DNA of 64,000 nt from Planctomycetota bacterium. Lineage in GTDB: Bacteria; Planctomycetota; Phycisphaerae; Phycisphaerales; UBA1924. A model generated the notes under the pieces. That model searched no databases. It was given only the letters and a program-made list of their open reading frames with translations, and was not told the DNA's origin. The number at the start of each line of letters is the position of its first letter. Positions within the stretch are counted from its first letter, which is position 1. Below, one piece after another: positions 16,851-25,849 of this stretch. The position numbers and the translations under genes are program-made. The stretch is taken from contig JAFEBP010000005.1 of the NCBI GenBank assembly GCA_018242605.1, positions 830,861 to 894,860 of the forward strand, given 5' to 3'.

Positions 16851-17582
16851 GTGGTGGAGACTGAAAAAGTGGATAAACAGTCAACTGCGCCCGCACTGCG
16901 CCCGCATGGGCAACGTCCGCACGAAGTGGCCTGGCCTGTCGCGTTCCGGACGGCACTCCAGATTGCCGCCGTGTCCACGATCGTGGCCTTGGTGATCTGG
17001 TCGGCAATCCTCGCCAAGACCGCCCGCCACGCGGTACCCCTGGCCGATGTTCGCCTCATCCCGATCCAGACCGACGCCCCGACCAGTCAGGAGCCGGCGA
17101 TCACGTTTGACGACTCTCCCGTGGCACAGGCTGACGCCGCGCCCCAGATGGGTCCCCCTGCCCCCGTCACGGACAATCCGTTCGCCTTTGACGCTTCGGT
17201 CCGGTGGTTCAACGGCCGCCCCGTGAAGCCTGCCAAGCAAATGTGGATGACCGTCACGGCGTATTCGCCCGATTCCCGTTCTTGCGGGACTTCCGACGAC
17301 GGCATGACCGCGACGATGCACTCCGTGGAAACCAACGGCTTCCGACTGGTCGCGGCCGATCCGACGATCCTGCCGTATGGCACGATGCTCAGCATCGACG
17401 GGTACGACAAGGGTCAGGTCGTGCCGGTGCTGGACTGCGGCAGCGCCATCAAGGGCCATCGGCTTGACGTGCTCTTCCCCAGCCACGAGCAAGCTCGATC
17501 CTGGGGCGTCCGAAAGATCAAGGTCACGGTCTGGAAGTACGCCGACGGCAAGGCCGCGGAGAATCCCCGCCGCGTCCGTTGA
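16851..17582 (+). CDS. Membrane-anchored 3D-domain protein
   Basis: A 243-aa protein with a likely GTG start at 16851, or GTG three bases later; upstream in-frame codons do not look like protein. One membrane helix (about 34-54) is followed by a proline-rich linker and a C-terminal domain. That domain carries VTAYSPDS, ILPYGTMLSI, VPVLDCGSAIKGHRLDVLF and WGVRKIKVTVW. This is the 3D (three-Asp) domain, related to the double-psi barrel of RlpA and MltA and found in cell-wall-associated proteins. An envelope role with possible peptidoglycan contact is inferred. The exact reaction cannot be read. Confidence 0.72.
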   Translation: MVETEKVDKQSTAPALRPHGQRPHEVAWPVAFRTALQIAAVSTIVALVIWSAILAKTARHAVPLADVRLIPIQTDAPTSQEPAITFDDSPVAQADAAPQMGPPAPVTDNPFAFDASVRWFNGRPVKPAKQMWMTVTAYSPDSRSCGTSDDGMTATMHSVETNGFRLVAADPTILPYGTMLSIDGYDKGQVVPVLDCGSAIKGHRLDVLFPSHEQARSWGVRKIKVTVWKYADGKAAENPRRVR

Positions 17583-17585
17583 TCG

Positions 17586-18227
17586 TCAGAGCCCCGCGGC
17601 GTCCATCCACACGCTTGGCTTTCGTCCCAACGCGATCGACACCGCCACGAGCGATTCGATGCTCGGGAGGTGCGTTCCACGTTCGATGGAGCTCAACTGG
17701 CTGACGCTGACTCCGGACGATTCAGAGAGATCCTTGAGGGTCCACCCCCGCTCGATGCGGGCCAGCCGCATCTGCCGGCCTAACTCGGCGCGCAAGCGAT
17801 CCTGTGGCCTCTGCCCGAGCCCGAGGGCCGCCACCGCCTGCGACAGCGCGCGGCGCAGATCGGAGAGCGAAAAGGGCTTGGCAAGGTAGTCGAACACCGC
17901 CTGCTTGAACGTCTGCCGCATCGAATCCAACGACGGATAGCCGGTCACAACGATGACGCACAGTTTGCTCCATCGTTCGCGGATCTCCGCCAACACCTCC
18001 TCGCCGCTTCGTCGCCCCATCTTGATGTCGAGCAGCACCACGTCCGGCAGGCGGTCTTCGCACACGGAGAAGAACTCCTCCGGGGTCGACACCGCACGAA
18101 CGTCGTGTCCGTCGGCTTCGAGCACGCCGCGGATGTACTGCCGGAAGTCGTCATCATCATCCAGCGCGACAATTGAAAGCGCGGGCACCTGGGTCGGTGG
18201 GGGTGTTGTCGCGCCGGCGTCTGGCAT
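17586..18227 (-). CDS. Response regulator with XRE-type HTH output domain
   Basis: A 213-aa two-domain regulator. Residues 17-130 form a receiver domain with acidic pocket DDDDD, phospho-acceptor D67 in LLDIKM, T95 in VVTGY and K117 in LAKPF. Residues 148-205 form a helix-turn-helix of the XRE/Cro (HTH_3) type: LARIERGWTLKDLSESSGVS then QLSSIERG and LPSIESLVAVSIALG. Most response regulators use OmpR-, NarL- or Fis-type outputs, so this pairing is unusual. No histidine kinase is adjacent. Its 3' end lies 4 bp from the convergent 3D-domain gene. Confidence 0.85.
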   Translation of the reverse strand: MPDAGATTPPPTQVPALSIVALDDDDDFRQYIRGVLEADGHDVRAVSTPEEFFSVCEDRLPDVVLLDIKMGRRSGEEVLAEIRERWSKLCVIVVTGYPSLDSMRQTFKQAVFDYLAKPFSLSDLRRALSQAVAALGLGQRPQDRLRAELGRQMRLARIERGWTLKDLSESSGVSVSQLSSIERGTHLPSIESLVAVSIALGRKPSVWMDAAGL

Positions 18228-18300
18228 TCCCGAGGATATGCGTTCGCCTTCTAGTCCCGCGACCGGTACACGGGTGTGTTGTTCGACCGGACATCGCCGC

Positions 18301-19617
18301 TCAACGGCCGTCGATCAGGCCCTTCGCCGCCAGCGACGCGGCGGCGGGGAGGTGCCCGTTCTTGCCTGGCGCTTCGGGCAACGGCCAACGGACTACCACG
18401 CGGGACGACATCGCCGGGAAAGGCATCTGGACCCTGTAGCCGCGAAACTCCGACGGCGTCCACCCCATTCGCTCGTAAATGCGGGCGATGAGTTGCCGGT
18501 AGTTAGGCACCAGAGGCGTCGCCACGGCCGGGGGCGATCCGGCGAGCTCGATGATGTCCTGGTTGATGGGCAGTTCATTCTGAACCGTTTGGCTGCCGGG
18601 CCCGTCCGCGCCGCCGTGAGGAAAGCCGTACGTCAGAAACTCCGGCTTGTGGGGCATCGGCACGCCGCGGTGAATGATCAGGTCGCAGAGCAAAGTCTCG
18701 GCGGGCAGCGTGATGGAAGTGCCCGAAGAACCGAACATATTGGTGTTGTCACGGTACATCGGCAAGCCGCGTGCGATGAACCCGAAGAACACGTCGAACG
18801 CACCCTGGTTCCCCACCGGGCCGCCCGGGAGAATGTACTCAAGCCCTTCAGGACCGGGCACCATCTCGATCTGTGGCACGCCCGGCGAGCAGAACTCCTT
18901 CACGATGAAGGGGGTATCGCCGGGACCACGAGCCTCGATCTCTTCCAGGCCGATGTTGGCCATTTCTTTGCCGCTGTCGTCCTGCACCTGGCGCCGGGCC
19001 AGACGCCAACGCGCGGTGGGGCGCAATCGGCGGAAGCCGATCAGGCCGGCGACCTGTGCAAAGCCCATCGCTCCTTCGCCATCGGGACCAACGACCGTCA
19101 CGGCGAATCGGGTGCGAGCCTGCACACCCCAGATCATGCTGTTGCCGCGGTACGCAAGTTCGCGGCCGGTCTCCAGGCGGGACTCCCGCTCGAACAGCCC
19201 CATGCTCTCGAGGGCGAGTTCGAGATGATCCCGGTCACCGACATGCCGCTGCGCCACTTCGACGAAGTTCTTCATCGCGTTGCGCACCGCATCCAACAGC
19301 TGTTGCGGAGCTCCCGCCTTGCCCATGGCAGCCAAGGCGAGGTCGAGCCCCTGCTGGCCGGGGAGATGATTGAGCGCAGCGAAAGGCGCCTGGGCGGTCA
19401 TCACGCGGGAGAGCTTCCAGGTGAGATTGCGGTTCATTCCGAACCGACGCGCGACATCCTGAGGAGATTCTGGATCAGCACCCACAGCGGCGTAGAGATC
19501 GATCAGTGAGCCGCGAACCGTTTGAAGCGCTTCGCGGCACTGATGGACTAGGGATTCAGAATTTGTTTGGCTTCCATCCTGCACATCGTGTCCTTTGAGT
19601 TCGGCTCCGTCAGCCAT
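18301..19617 (-). CDS. Uncharacterised 438-aa protein with HTH-like N-terminus
   Basis: Not recognised as a named family. Residues about 25-75 include SPQDVARRFGMNRNLTWKLSRVM, which reads like a helix-turn-helix (DVARRFGMN as helix-turn, NLTWKLSR as recognition helix). The rest is a soluble mixed alpha/beta sequence with no signal peptide, including RHVGDRDHLELALESMG, MANIGLEEIEARGPGD and a proline-rich C-terminus. It is divergent from the secreted protein at 19797, and the spacer holds dyad sequences that could be its operator. A transcription regulator is a guess from the N-terminus and context only. Confidence 0.55.
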   Translation of the reverse strand: MADGAELKGHDVQDGSQTNSESLVHQCREALQTVRGSLIDLYAAVGADPESPQDVARRFGMNRNLTWKLSRVMTAQAPFAALNHLPGQQGLDLALAAMGKAGAPQQLLDAVRNAMKNFVEVAQRHVGDRDHLELALESMGLFERESRLETGRELAYRGNSMIWGVQARTRFAVTVVGPDGEGAMGFAQVAGLIGFRRLRPTARWRLARRQVQDDSGKEMANIGLEEIEARGPGDTPFIVKEFCSPGVPQIEMVPGPEGLEYILPGGPVGNQGAFDVFFGFIARGLPMYRDNTNMFGSSGTSITLPAETLLCDLIIHRGVPMPHKPEFLTYGFPHGGADGPGSQTVQNELPINQDIIELAGSPPAVATPLVPNYRQLIARIYERMGWTPSEFRGYRVQMPFPAMSSRVVVRWPLPEAPGKNGHLPAAASLAAKGLIDGR

Positions 19618-19664
19618 TTTACCAAAGTAAGCCCCCGATTGCCACGTTCATCGGTCGAATTCCC

Positions 19665-19698
19665 AGAAATATTTCTAAAAACAGTCTTGTAAACTGTT
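19665..19698. promoter_or_regulatory. Two dyads, candidate operator
   Basis: The perfect 12-bp palindrome AGAAATATTTCT (19665-19676) is followed by AACAGT-N7-ACTGTT (19680-19698). They lie between the divergent genes at 19617 and 19797 and overlap the -35 of the promoter candidate for the latter. Confidence 0.4.
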
Positions 19699-19715
19699 TG
19701 CAGACACGATATCCT
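19687..19715 (+). promoter_or_regulatory. Candidate sigma70-type promoter
   Basis: TTGTAA (19687-19692), 17-bp spacer, TATCCT (19710-19715), placed 82 bp upstream of the ATG of the large secreted protein. It matches consensus moderately; its position and the overlapping dyad support it. Confidence 0.4.
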
Positions 19716-19796
19716 AAAGAAAACCCCGCTGCCCGCGCATCGCGTCGCAAGGGCAATCTGTGCATCCAGGGGCAGTTCCCCTTGAGGAGACTCTCG

Positions 19797-22571
19797 ATGG
19801 TTCGAATCAGTCATCAGACGTGTGCTGCGGCACTTCTTGCGCTTTCTGGCCTGGCTCTAGCCCAGCCGAGCATCACCTCGCTCGGCGGTGGCGTGGCTGT
19901 ATCCGTCACCGACAACATCGGCGGCGCCTACTACCTGGGCGGTAGCGGCGCAGCCACGACCGCCGCGTGCCGGTGGGTCCTGGGCCCCAGCGGCTTGACC
20001 CTCACCGAAATCGGCGGCGCTGGCCCCGGCTACATGTCAACAGACGGGTCGATCATCGCGGGAACGATGCTCAACACGGCCCCCCAGATTCTCGGCAACA
20101 CCGCCACGGGTGTGTCGCCCGCGTTCCGCACCGACCCGACGCTGGTCGTTGCGAACAACCTGCCCGCCAGCAACGAGTTCGCGTTCCGTCGTTGGACCGC
20201 TTCGAACTCCGCATGGCAGAGCGCGGGCGGGTTGCCCATCGTCCCGAGCCTGATGGTCTACGGCTCCGGTTCCAGCGGCGGCAGCGGCGGCACGTTCCTC
20301 TCCCCCAACGGCATGTCGCCCAACGGCCGCTTCGTCGTCGGCCAGGGGTACATCTCTTCCAATAGCAATAGCGCGGGCACCACGATCAGCGCGAACACAT
20401 TCACCTGGCGTCCCTGGATCTGGGACGCGCAGGCCAACGGCGGGGCCGGTCAGTTCACCGTCCTCCCCACGCCCTTCCGCACGTCGAGCAACACGTGGCG
20501 TCGCCGCACGGGCGCCGCGTATGTCGTCAGCAACGACGGCTCTGTGATCATCGGCGCCCAGGAGCACAACGTTGGCACCACCCCCACCGCGGACCCCGAC
20601 GGCGGCCGCTTGGTTGAGTGGCGTTACAACGTTGGCTCCGGCTCCTACGTCATGAACTTCCTGCCCAACGGCACCAACGCCTCGGGCTTCCCCTACACCT
20701 ACTCGTTCACACCCGGCGCGGTCGCGATGAACGCCGCCGGCACGACCGTCGTCAGCCGCGCTGCGGACTCCTCCGGCGGCCTCTATATCGCCAGGTGGAA
20801 CTGGAACAGCGGAACGGGCAACTGGGACAATCCGGTGACGATCGGTTCCAACCTCAACACACCGGCGACGTGGTTGCCCGTCTCGGTCACGAGCTGCGGC
20901 GTTCCCCCGAACGTCGGCGGCACCCTCGCGATGTCCGATGATGCCAGCGTCATCGTCGGCTCCGCGGTCTACAGCACGTGCGGCAGCTTCATGTCCGGCG
21001 GCTTCATTTGGCGCCAGTCCGACGGCCAGATCCGCGACTGGTACGACTACCTCAACTCCCTGAACACTCCGGGCGTGGCCCCGGGCGGCGTGTACGGCCC
21101 GATCGGCGATGTCGGCGACCCCACCAGGGGCCTGCCCGCTCTCGGCTACCCCACCGCCATGTCTCCCTCGGGCGATATGGTCGCGGGCTTCCAGGGCGGC
21201 ACGCAGCGCATCCCCGGCGCTCAACCCTGGGTTCTCAAGTTCAGCGGCGGCCTTGGCTGCGTGGCTCCCGCCATCAGCCTCAACCCCAGCGCCACGACCA
21301 CCTTCTCCGCCTGCACCTCTCAGATCATCTTGAACGTCGCAGCGTCGGGTTCTGCCCCCTTCACCTACCAGTGGTACAAGGACGGCAACCCGATCTTCAA
21401 CGGCACCACCGCGAGCGGCTCGGTCGTTACCGGCGCTGACGCCAGCCAGATCCGCATCAGCGCACCGCTAACCCCCGCCGACACCGGCACGTACTACGCC
21501 CGTGTCACGGGTCAGTGCGGCTCTCCCGCGCAGAGCACCAACGCCGTCGTCTCCCTCGATCCCGCCTTCAACGTCGTCGCCACCAACGATACCTGCGCCA
21601 CCGCCCAGGTCGTGACCGTCGGAACGAACGTGCTGGGCGCCGGACAGAGCCCCTGCAACGCGTACATCAACGACGCGACCAACTACTCCTCCTGCACCAG
21701 CACGCCGCCGAAGGCCGACCGCTGGTTCTCCTTCACGCCCACCACTTCCGGCAACTACCGCCTTGAAACCTGCGGCTCCAACTACGACACGCTCCTGTCG
21801 ATCTTTGACGGCTGCCTGGGCAGCGAGATCGCCTGCAACAACGACTACACCACCGGCCCCTCCTCGGGCTGCTCCAGCGCCCGCAGCCGCATCGGTTCGG
21901 TCGGCCTCAACGCCAACCAGACCTACCTGATTCGTCTGGCCGCTCCGTCCTCCGCGTTCTTGTCCACCACCAACCTCATGAACCTGTCGATCTCGACGGC
22001 CCCGGCTTCCGCGGCCAACGACAGCTGCTTCACCGCGGCGACCGCCGTCATCGGCACCAACCCCTTCGACACCACCGAAGCCAGCAACGACTGGACGCCT
22101 ACCTGCCAGACCAACACGACGCTCCTGGCCCGCGACGTGTGGTTCGCCTTCACGCCCACCGGCCGCGGCAAGCTCCGCGCGGCGACCTGCCCGGGCACTT
22201 CCTACAACACCGTTCTGAGCATCCACGACGCCTGCGGCGGCGGCAACCAGATCGCCTGCAACGATGACGCTTCGATCTCCGGCTGCAGCAGCCAGAGCAT
22301 CGTTTCCAACGTCCCCGTGGCCGGCGGCGTCACCTACTACATCCGCGTCGGCGGCGGCAGTTCCACCGCGTTCGGCGCGGGCGTGCTCACTCTTGATTTC
22401 CAGTGCCTCGCCGACTTCAACGAAGACGGCGGCGTTGACGGCTCCGACGTGGGCGCGTTCTTCACCGTCTGGGAACTGGGCGACACCCAGGCCGACATGA
22501 ATCTCGACGGCGGCGTCGACGGCGCTGACGTTGAAGTGTTCTACACCCTGTGGGCCAACGGCGGCTGCTGA
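19797..22571 (+). CDS. Large secreted protein: HAF-like, Ig-like, PPC-like repeats, dockerin-like C-terminus
   Basis: A 924-aa exported protein. The ATG at 19797 has GAGGAG 8 bp upstream and is followed by a signal peptide ending ALAQ (about residue 22). Residues 25-480 contain repeated blocks with VSxDGSxxxG-like cores (MSTDGSIIAG, VSNDGSVIIG, MSDDASVIVG), typical of HAF repeats. Residues about 490-590 form an Ig-like domain (YQWYKDGNPI, DTGTYYARV). Two PPC-like repeats follow (NDTCATAQ, YDTLLSIFDGCLGSEIACNND; then NDSCFTAAT, YNTVLSIHDACGG, IACNDD). The C-terminus has two Ca-binding-like loops, DFNEDGGVDGSDV and NLDGGVDGADV, as in planctomycete dockerin-like tails. It is a surface or secreted protein; no catalytic domain is seen. 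Confidence 0.8.
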   Translation: MVRISHQTCAAALLALSGLALAQPSITSLGGGVAVSVTDNIGGAYYLGGSGAATTAACRWVLGPSGLTLTEIGGAGPGYMSTDGSIIAGTMLNTAPQILGNTATGVSPAFRTDPTLVVANNLPASNEFAFRRWTASNSAWQSAGGLPIVPSLMVYGSGSSGGSGGTFLSPNGMSPNGRFVVGQGYISSNSNSAGTTISANTFTWRPWIWDAQANGGAGQFTVLPTPFRTSSNTWRRRTGAAYVVSNDGSVIIGAQEHNVGTTPTADPDGGRLVEWRYNVGSGSYVMNFLPNGTNASGFPYTYSFTPGAVAMNAAGTTVVSRAADSSGGLYIARWNWNSGTGNWDNPVTIGSNLNTPATWLPVSVTSCGVPPNVGGTLAMSDDASVIVGSAVYSTCGSFMSGGFIWRQSDGQIRDWYDYLNSLNTPGVAPGGVYGPIGDVGDPTRGLPALGYPTAMSPSGDMVAGFQGGTQRIPGAQPWVLKFSGGLGCVAPAISLNPSATTTFSACTSQIILNVAASGSAPFTYQWYKDGNPIFNGTTASGSVVTGADASQIRISAPLTPADTGTYYARVTGQCGSPAQSTNAVVSLDPAFNVVATNDTCATAQVVTVGTNVLGAGQSPCNAYINDATNYSSCTSTPPKADRWFSFTPTTSGNYRLETCGSNYDTLLSIFDGCLGSEIACNNDYTTGPSSGCSSARSRIGSVGLNANQTYLIRLAAPSSAFLSTTNLMNLSISTAPASAANDSCFTAATAVIGTNPFDTTEASNDWTPTCQTNTTLLARDVWFAFTPTGRGKLRAATCPGTSYNTVLSIHDACGGGNQIACNDDASISGCSSQSIVSNVPVAGGVTYYIRVGGGSSTAFGAGVLTLDFQCLADFNEDGGVDGSDVGAFFTVWELGDTQADMNLDGGVDGADVEVFYTLWANGGC

Positions 22572-22600
22572 GCCTGACCGACAGAGAACACACACACTGA

Positions 22601-22638
22601 GCCGGGGCGACGCGCACACGTCGCCCCGGCTGTTTTTT
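22601..22638 (+). terminator. Strong intrinsic terminator
   Basis: A 12-bp perfect GC-rich stem (22601-22612 with 22619-22630) and 6-nt loop are followed by TGTTTTTTT. It lies 30 bp after the stop of the large secreted protein gene. Confidence 0.93.
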
Positions 22639-22846
22639 TGCGTACACCCAAAGCAATGCAGGCCCGTCAATGGCACATCAGGCCCGCCGCGATGCGAACT
22701 CGGATCGATACGTCGGTCACTGTTGTTGACTCGAAACCGCGACCCCAATCGCCGCACTCGCGACGAGTGTCAATCTCGTTCGGCGCGCGACCCCCCGGAA
22801 TTCGACCTTCGGGGCGTCACGCGCCCCCACCCACGCTCGGTCGCGT

Positions 22847-23251
22847 TCAGTTGTCCACCCGTTGATCCCCGAACGCCTCTTCAAAGTCAAAGACCGAGCG
22901 GAACTCTTCGGGAGTGTCTTCCGGGCGTTTGTACAGTTTCTTGGCCTCGATCATCGCGAAGACGATCCGGCCAAAGTCATCGGTTTCCTGGATGTTCCAG
23001 CGCCTGAGCACCGTTCCCGCCAAACGTCCGTATTGGCGGATGGCGAAGTCCCGCAACCCCATGCACAGTTGCCTGCCGCTCACATGGTGCGAAGGCTCAG
23101 GCTCGCCGTCGGGGCTCACCGCCACCTGCTCGCCGTGGACGATTCGGACGGTGTGGGCCAGCCCGTCGAGGACAAACTGGAACGCGGCCGGAGGGAATGG
23201 CCCTGCGTGCGGTTTGATACCGTCCCACATGTCAACGTGTTGCTCTGACAC
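22847..23251 (-). CDS. Minf_1886 family protein
   Basis: A 134-aa soluble protein matching the Minf_1886 family pattern: AFQFVLDGLAHTV, then HHVSGRQLCMGLRDFAIRQYG, WNIQETDDFGRIVFAMIEAK and FDFEEAF at the end. The family is small and widespread in Planctomycetes, Verrucomicrobia and some other phyla; its function is unknown. The GTG start at 23251 is preferred because GGAGAA lies 8 bp upstream; an ATG at 23230 is possible. It is not obviously in an operon. Confidence 0.82.
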   Translation of the reverse strand: MSEQHVDMWDGIKPHAGPFPPAAFQFVLDGLAHTVRIVHGEQVAVSPDGEPEPSHHVSGRQLCMGLRDFAIRQYGRLAGTVLRRWNIQETDDFGRIVFAMIEAKKLYKRPEDTPEEFRSVFDFEEAFGDQRVDN

Positions 23252-23349
23252 CGACAGTTCTCCACAAGGGCACCGGTGCTCACCACGCCAACCGGTCCCC
23301 GACGTGCGTACGACGATGCTAGCCGGTACGTTCGCGTTCGGCTAGGTCT

Positions 23350-24060
23350 TTATCGGCTCTTCCCGCCCCGCCGTTGCAGCGGTTTTTTCCTCACTCCCTG
23401 CTCCCCCGACCGGGCCGCGGCCCCTGCACTCACGTGCGGGTGGCCCGCAACGAACCACCGCAGCGGCTTGTCCACCCATTCTCCAGCGTTCGGAATCCCG
23501 ATACGCGGGGACGTTTCCAACCTCAATCTCCCAAAGCCCCCCCGCTCCACCCAAATTTGATCACTCTCCACGAGATCCACACCGTTCAGAGCACGGTCAA
23601 TCGCCAGGGCGCGGCAGAGGTTCCCCGGGCCACTACACAGGTCGGTGTCGGCCGGGGCGGGTCGCGAAGGCGTGGCCCGGAAGAGACGCATCCGGGCGAG
23701 CCCCTCGGATGGCTCCAACGCACGCAACAGCACGGCCGCGGGCTCATCCACCGCTCCGCAGACCACATTCATGCAGAAGTGCATGCCGTAGGTGAAGTAG
23801 ACGTACGACGTGCCCGGCGGCGAGTACATCGCCTCGTTGCGGGCTGTTCTGCGCCCGCCGAACGCATGGCTGGCCCGATCCTGAACGCCTAGGTAGGCCT
23901 CGGTCTCGACGATGACGCCGCTCAACCGCTCGCCATCGGACAACACCCGAACCAGACGGCAGCCGATCAGCCGCTTCGCGAGCGTTGCGGCGTCCGTCGC
24001 GAAGAACCGCCGGTTGGGGCGCGTTACCAACCCCGAATCGGACGCCTCACGCGTACGCAT
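23350..24060 (-). CDS. DNA-3-methyladenine glycosylase (AAG/MPG family)
   Basis: A 236-aa base-excision-repair enzyme that removes alkylated purines. The alkyladenine glycosylase signature is clear: LAKRLIGCRLVR, VETEAYLGVQDRASHAFGG, MYSPPGTSYVYFTYGMHFCMNVV, LLRALEP and GPGNLCRALAID. The Glu in VETEAY occupies the catalytic position. The ATG at 24060 overlaps the 3' end of ccsA by 14 bp, so translation is coupled to the cytochrome biogenesis genes, an odd functional pairing. The C-terminal 20 residues are basic. Confidence 0.92.
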   Translation of the reverse strand: MRTREASDSGLVTRPNRRFFATDAATLAKRLIGCRLVRVLSDGERLSGVIVETEAYLGVQDRASHAFGGRRTARNEAMYSPPGTSYVYFTYGMHFCMNVVCGAVDEPAAVLLRALEPSEGLARMRLFRATPSRPAPADTDLCSGPGNLCRALAIDRALNGVDLVESDQIWVERGGFGRLRLETSPRIGIPNAGEWVDKPLRWFVAGHPHVSAGAAARSGEQGVRKKPLQRRGGKSR

Positions 24061-25849
24061 GCAACCCCGGGAGCAACAGATTGACGCCGAAATAGGTCCA
24101 CAGCATGACGATGAACCCCGCCACGCTGAGCCACGCGCTGGTGATTCCCTTTTTCTGCGGACTGGCGATCCGCACGTGCACCACGATCAGGTACACGATC
24201 CAGGTGATGAGCGCCCAAGTCTCCTTGGGATCAAACGCCCACCACCGGCCCCATGAGTGATCGGCCCACCACGCACCCAGCAGAATCCCGACTCCGAGCG
24301 TCCAGAAGGCCAACTGCAGCACGATCATCTGCGCGGTGTCCAGGTCGGCCAGCGTCTTGGCTCGGGTGCCGCCGAAGCCCTCTCCCAACGCCACCGAGAT
24401 GCCCGTTCCTCCGCCCACGCCGGCCAGCGAGGCCGTCGCGCTCCCCTGGAAGTAATGCACGCCGAGATAGAACAGGCTGATGATAAAGCCCAGGGCGATC
24501 AGCCCGTACGAGACGAGCACCGTTGTGACGTGGTACTTGAGCAGCACGCTCGTGTTCAGAATCGCCGCTTCACGCTCGATGAACACACCGGGGATTCCGG
24601 TCTGCGTCGCGGTGATGAGCACCAGGAAGCCGACCCCGGCCGCCGCGGCCCCGAACAGCCACTGCCGCCGCAGCAGCATCACGACGGTGCCCACCGTCAC
24701 CGCGAAGAGAGACAGCCCGGTCATCGATTCGAACTGATTCTGGATCGCGAATCGCTCCGCGATGATGCAGCGTGCTACAAAGCCGAACGCGTGCAACGCC
24801 AGCCCCACCGCCAGCAACCCCACCCCCGCGCAGGCGAGTCCCTTGCGGGCGGTTCCGAACGCCAGCAACAGCGTCACGAGCGACAGGAAATACGCCCAGT
24901 ACCCCCACTCGAAGGCGTTCACCTTGTTGTACAACACTTCCAGTTCCCGCTTGGCCGCGGGGTAGGTTGAGGGGTTGATCTTGGGCAGTTCAGACGCCAG
25001 CGTCGCCGCCGCGGCGTTCACTTTCGCGGCGTCACGGGCTCTCCACGCTGCGCCCAACTCCGCGGCGGCCTTTCGCGCCGCCGCGTCTTCGGGCAATCGC
25101 GACAGGTGCTGCCACGGATCGGTGCGGTTGGGCGGGGCCACCACTTCCCAGTTCGACTTGCCTTCCATGTACAACTGAACGCCGTCGTACACGCGGCTCA
25201 TCGCCCGAGAGTACGACTCCTCGGACATGTGCTTGGCGGCGATGTCCTGCGCGTGCTGCTCGATCATCATCGGGGTCACACGGGTCACCCGCATCCAGCG
25301 TTCCTGGGTTTCCGAGTCGTCGGGGAACTGGGCCTCCAGGAAGGCCCGGCGCAGTGGCAGGTAGTCCACTCCGACGAGCGGCTTGTCCAGGTAATACGCG
25401 GGATCGATCACCAGATCCAGAAGGGTGAAGAGCGGATCGAACGAAGCTTCCTTCACGATCTCGCCGCCACCGGCCCTGGGAGTCTTGATGTAGTCCACGT
25501 AGCGGCGCTTGCCGGTAATGCGGTTCACCGTCTCCTTGGCCAGCGTGCCGATCACTTTGACGCGCCCGTTGTGGAACACCGCGAGCCCCCGCAGAGGTTC
25601 GAGGTCGACCGCCGCGGCGAACGCGGCCTTGTCTGCAACGGTCCCCACTTTCGTGAGGTCAACATTGTGCTGGCCGAACGGGCTGGGCAGCGCCGAGTTG
25701 TCAGCCGTCAGATTCTGGGTGCGCGGGTGCGCGTTGCCCTCCGGCGCGGTCTGGGCCCCGGCCCGACGCGTGAAGGCAAACACGCCGACGACAACCAACG
25801 CCGACACCAGGCGCAGCATGCCCGACACAGAGTCCGTTGACATGTTCAT
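24047..25849 (-). CDS. ccsA: Cytochrome c biogenesis protein CcsA/ResC with N-terminal extension
   Basis: A 600-aa System II (Ccs) haem-handling membrane protein. The C-terminal half has multiple membrane helices and the tryptophan-rich haem-binding WWD motif WGRWWAFDPKETWALITWIVY, here read as consecutive short blocks, plus flanking conserved histidines. About 300 residues precede the helices. After a signal-like segment comes LRGLAVFHNGRVKVIGTLA, a domain seen in large CcsA proteins that have a periplasmic N-terminal part. The start overlaps the resB stop as ATGA. It delivers haem to apocytochrome c at the outer face of the membrane with ResB. Confidence 0.9.
   Translation of the reverse strand: MNMSTDSVSGMLRLVSALVVVGVFAFTRRAGAQTAPEGNAHPRTQNLTADNSALPSPFGQHNVDLTKVGTVADKAAFAAAVDLEPLRGLAVFHNGRVKVIGTLAKETVNRITGKRRYVDYIKTPRAGGGEIVKEASFDPLFTLLDLVIDPAYYLDKPLVGVDYLPLRRAFLEAQFPDDSETQERWMRVTRVTPMMIEQHAQDIAAKHMSEESYSRAMSRVYDGVQLYMEGKSNWEVVAPPNRTDPWQHLSRLPEDAAARKAAAELGAAWRARDAAKVNAAAATLASELPKINPSTYPAAKRELEVLYNKVNAFEWGYWAYFLSLVTLLLAFGTARKGLACAGVGLLAVGLALHAFGFVARCIIAERFAIQNQFESMTGLSLFAVTVGTVVMLLRRQWLFGAAAAGVGFLVLITATQTGIPGVFIEREAAILNTSVLLKYHVTTVLVSYGLIALGFIISLFYLGVHYFQGSATASLAGVGGGTGISVALGEGFGGTRAKTLADLDTAQMIVLQLAFWTLGVGILLGAWWADHSWGRWWAFDPKETWALITWIVYLIVVHVRIASPQKKGITSAWLSVAGFIVMLWTYFGVNLLLPGLHAYA

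Noticed and set aside
20037-21224. A 395-codon minus-strand frame
   Set aside because: A shadow of the HAF-like repeat region; its repetitive sequence mirrors the repeats on the other strand.
21468-22757. A 429-codon open frame on the minus strand opposite the large secreted protein
   Set aside because: Composition is of shadow type, and it runs through the strong plus-strand terminator.
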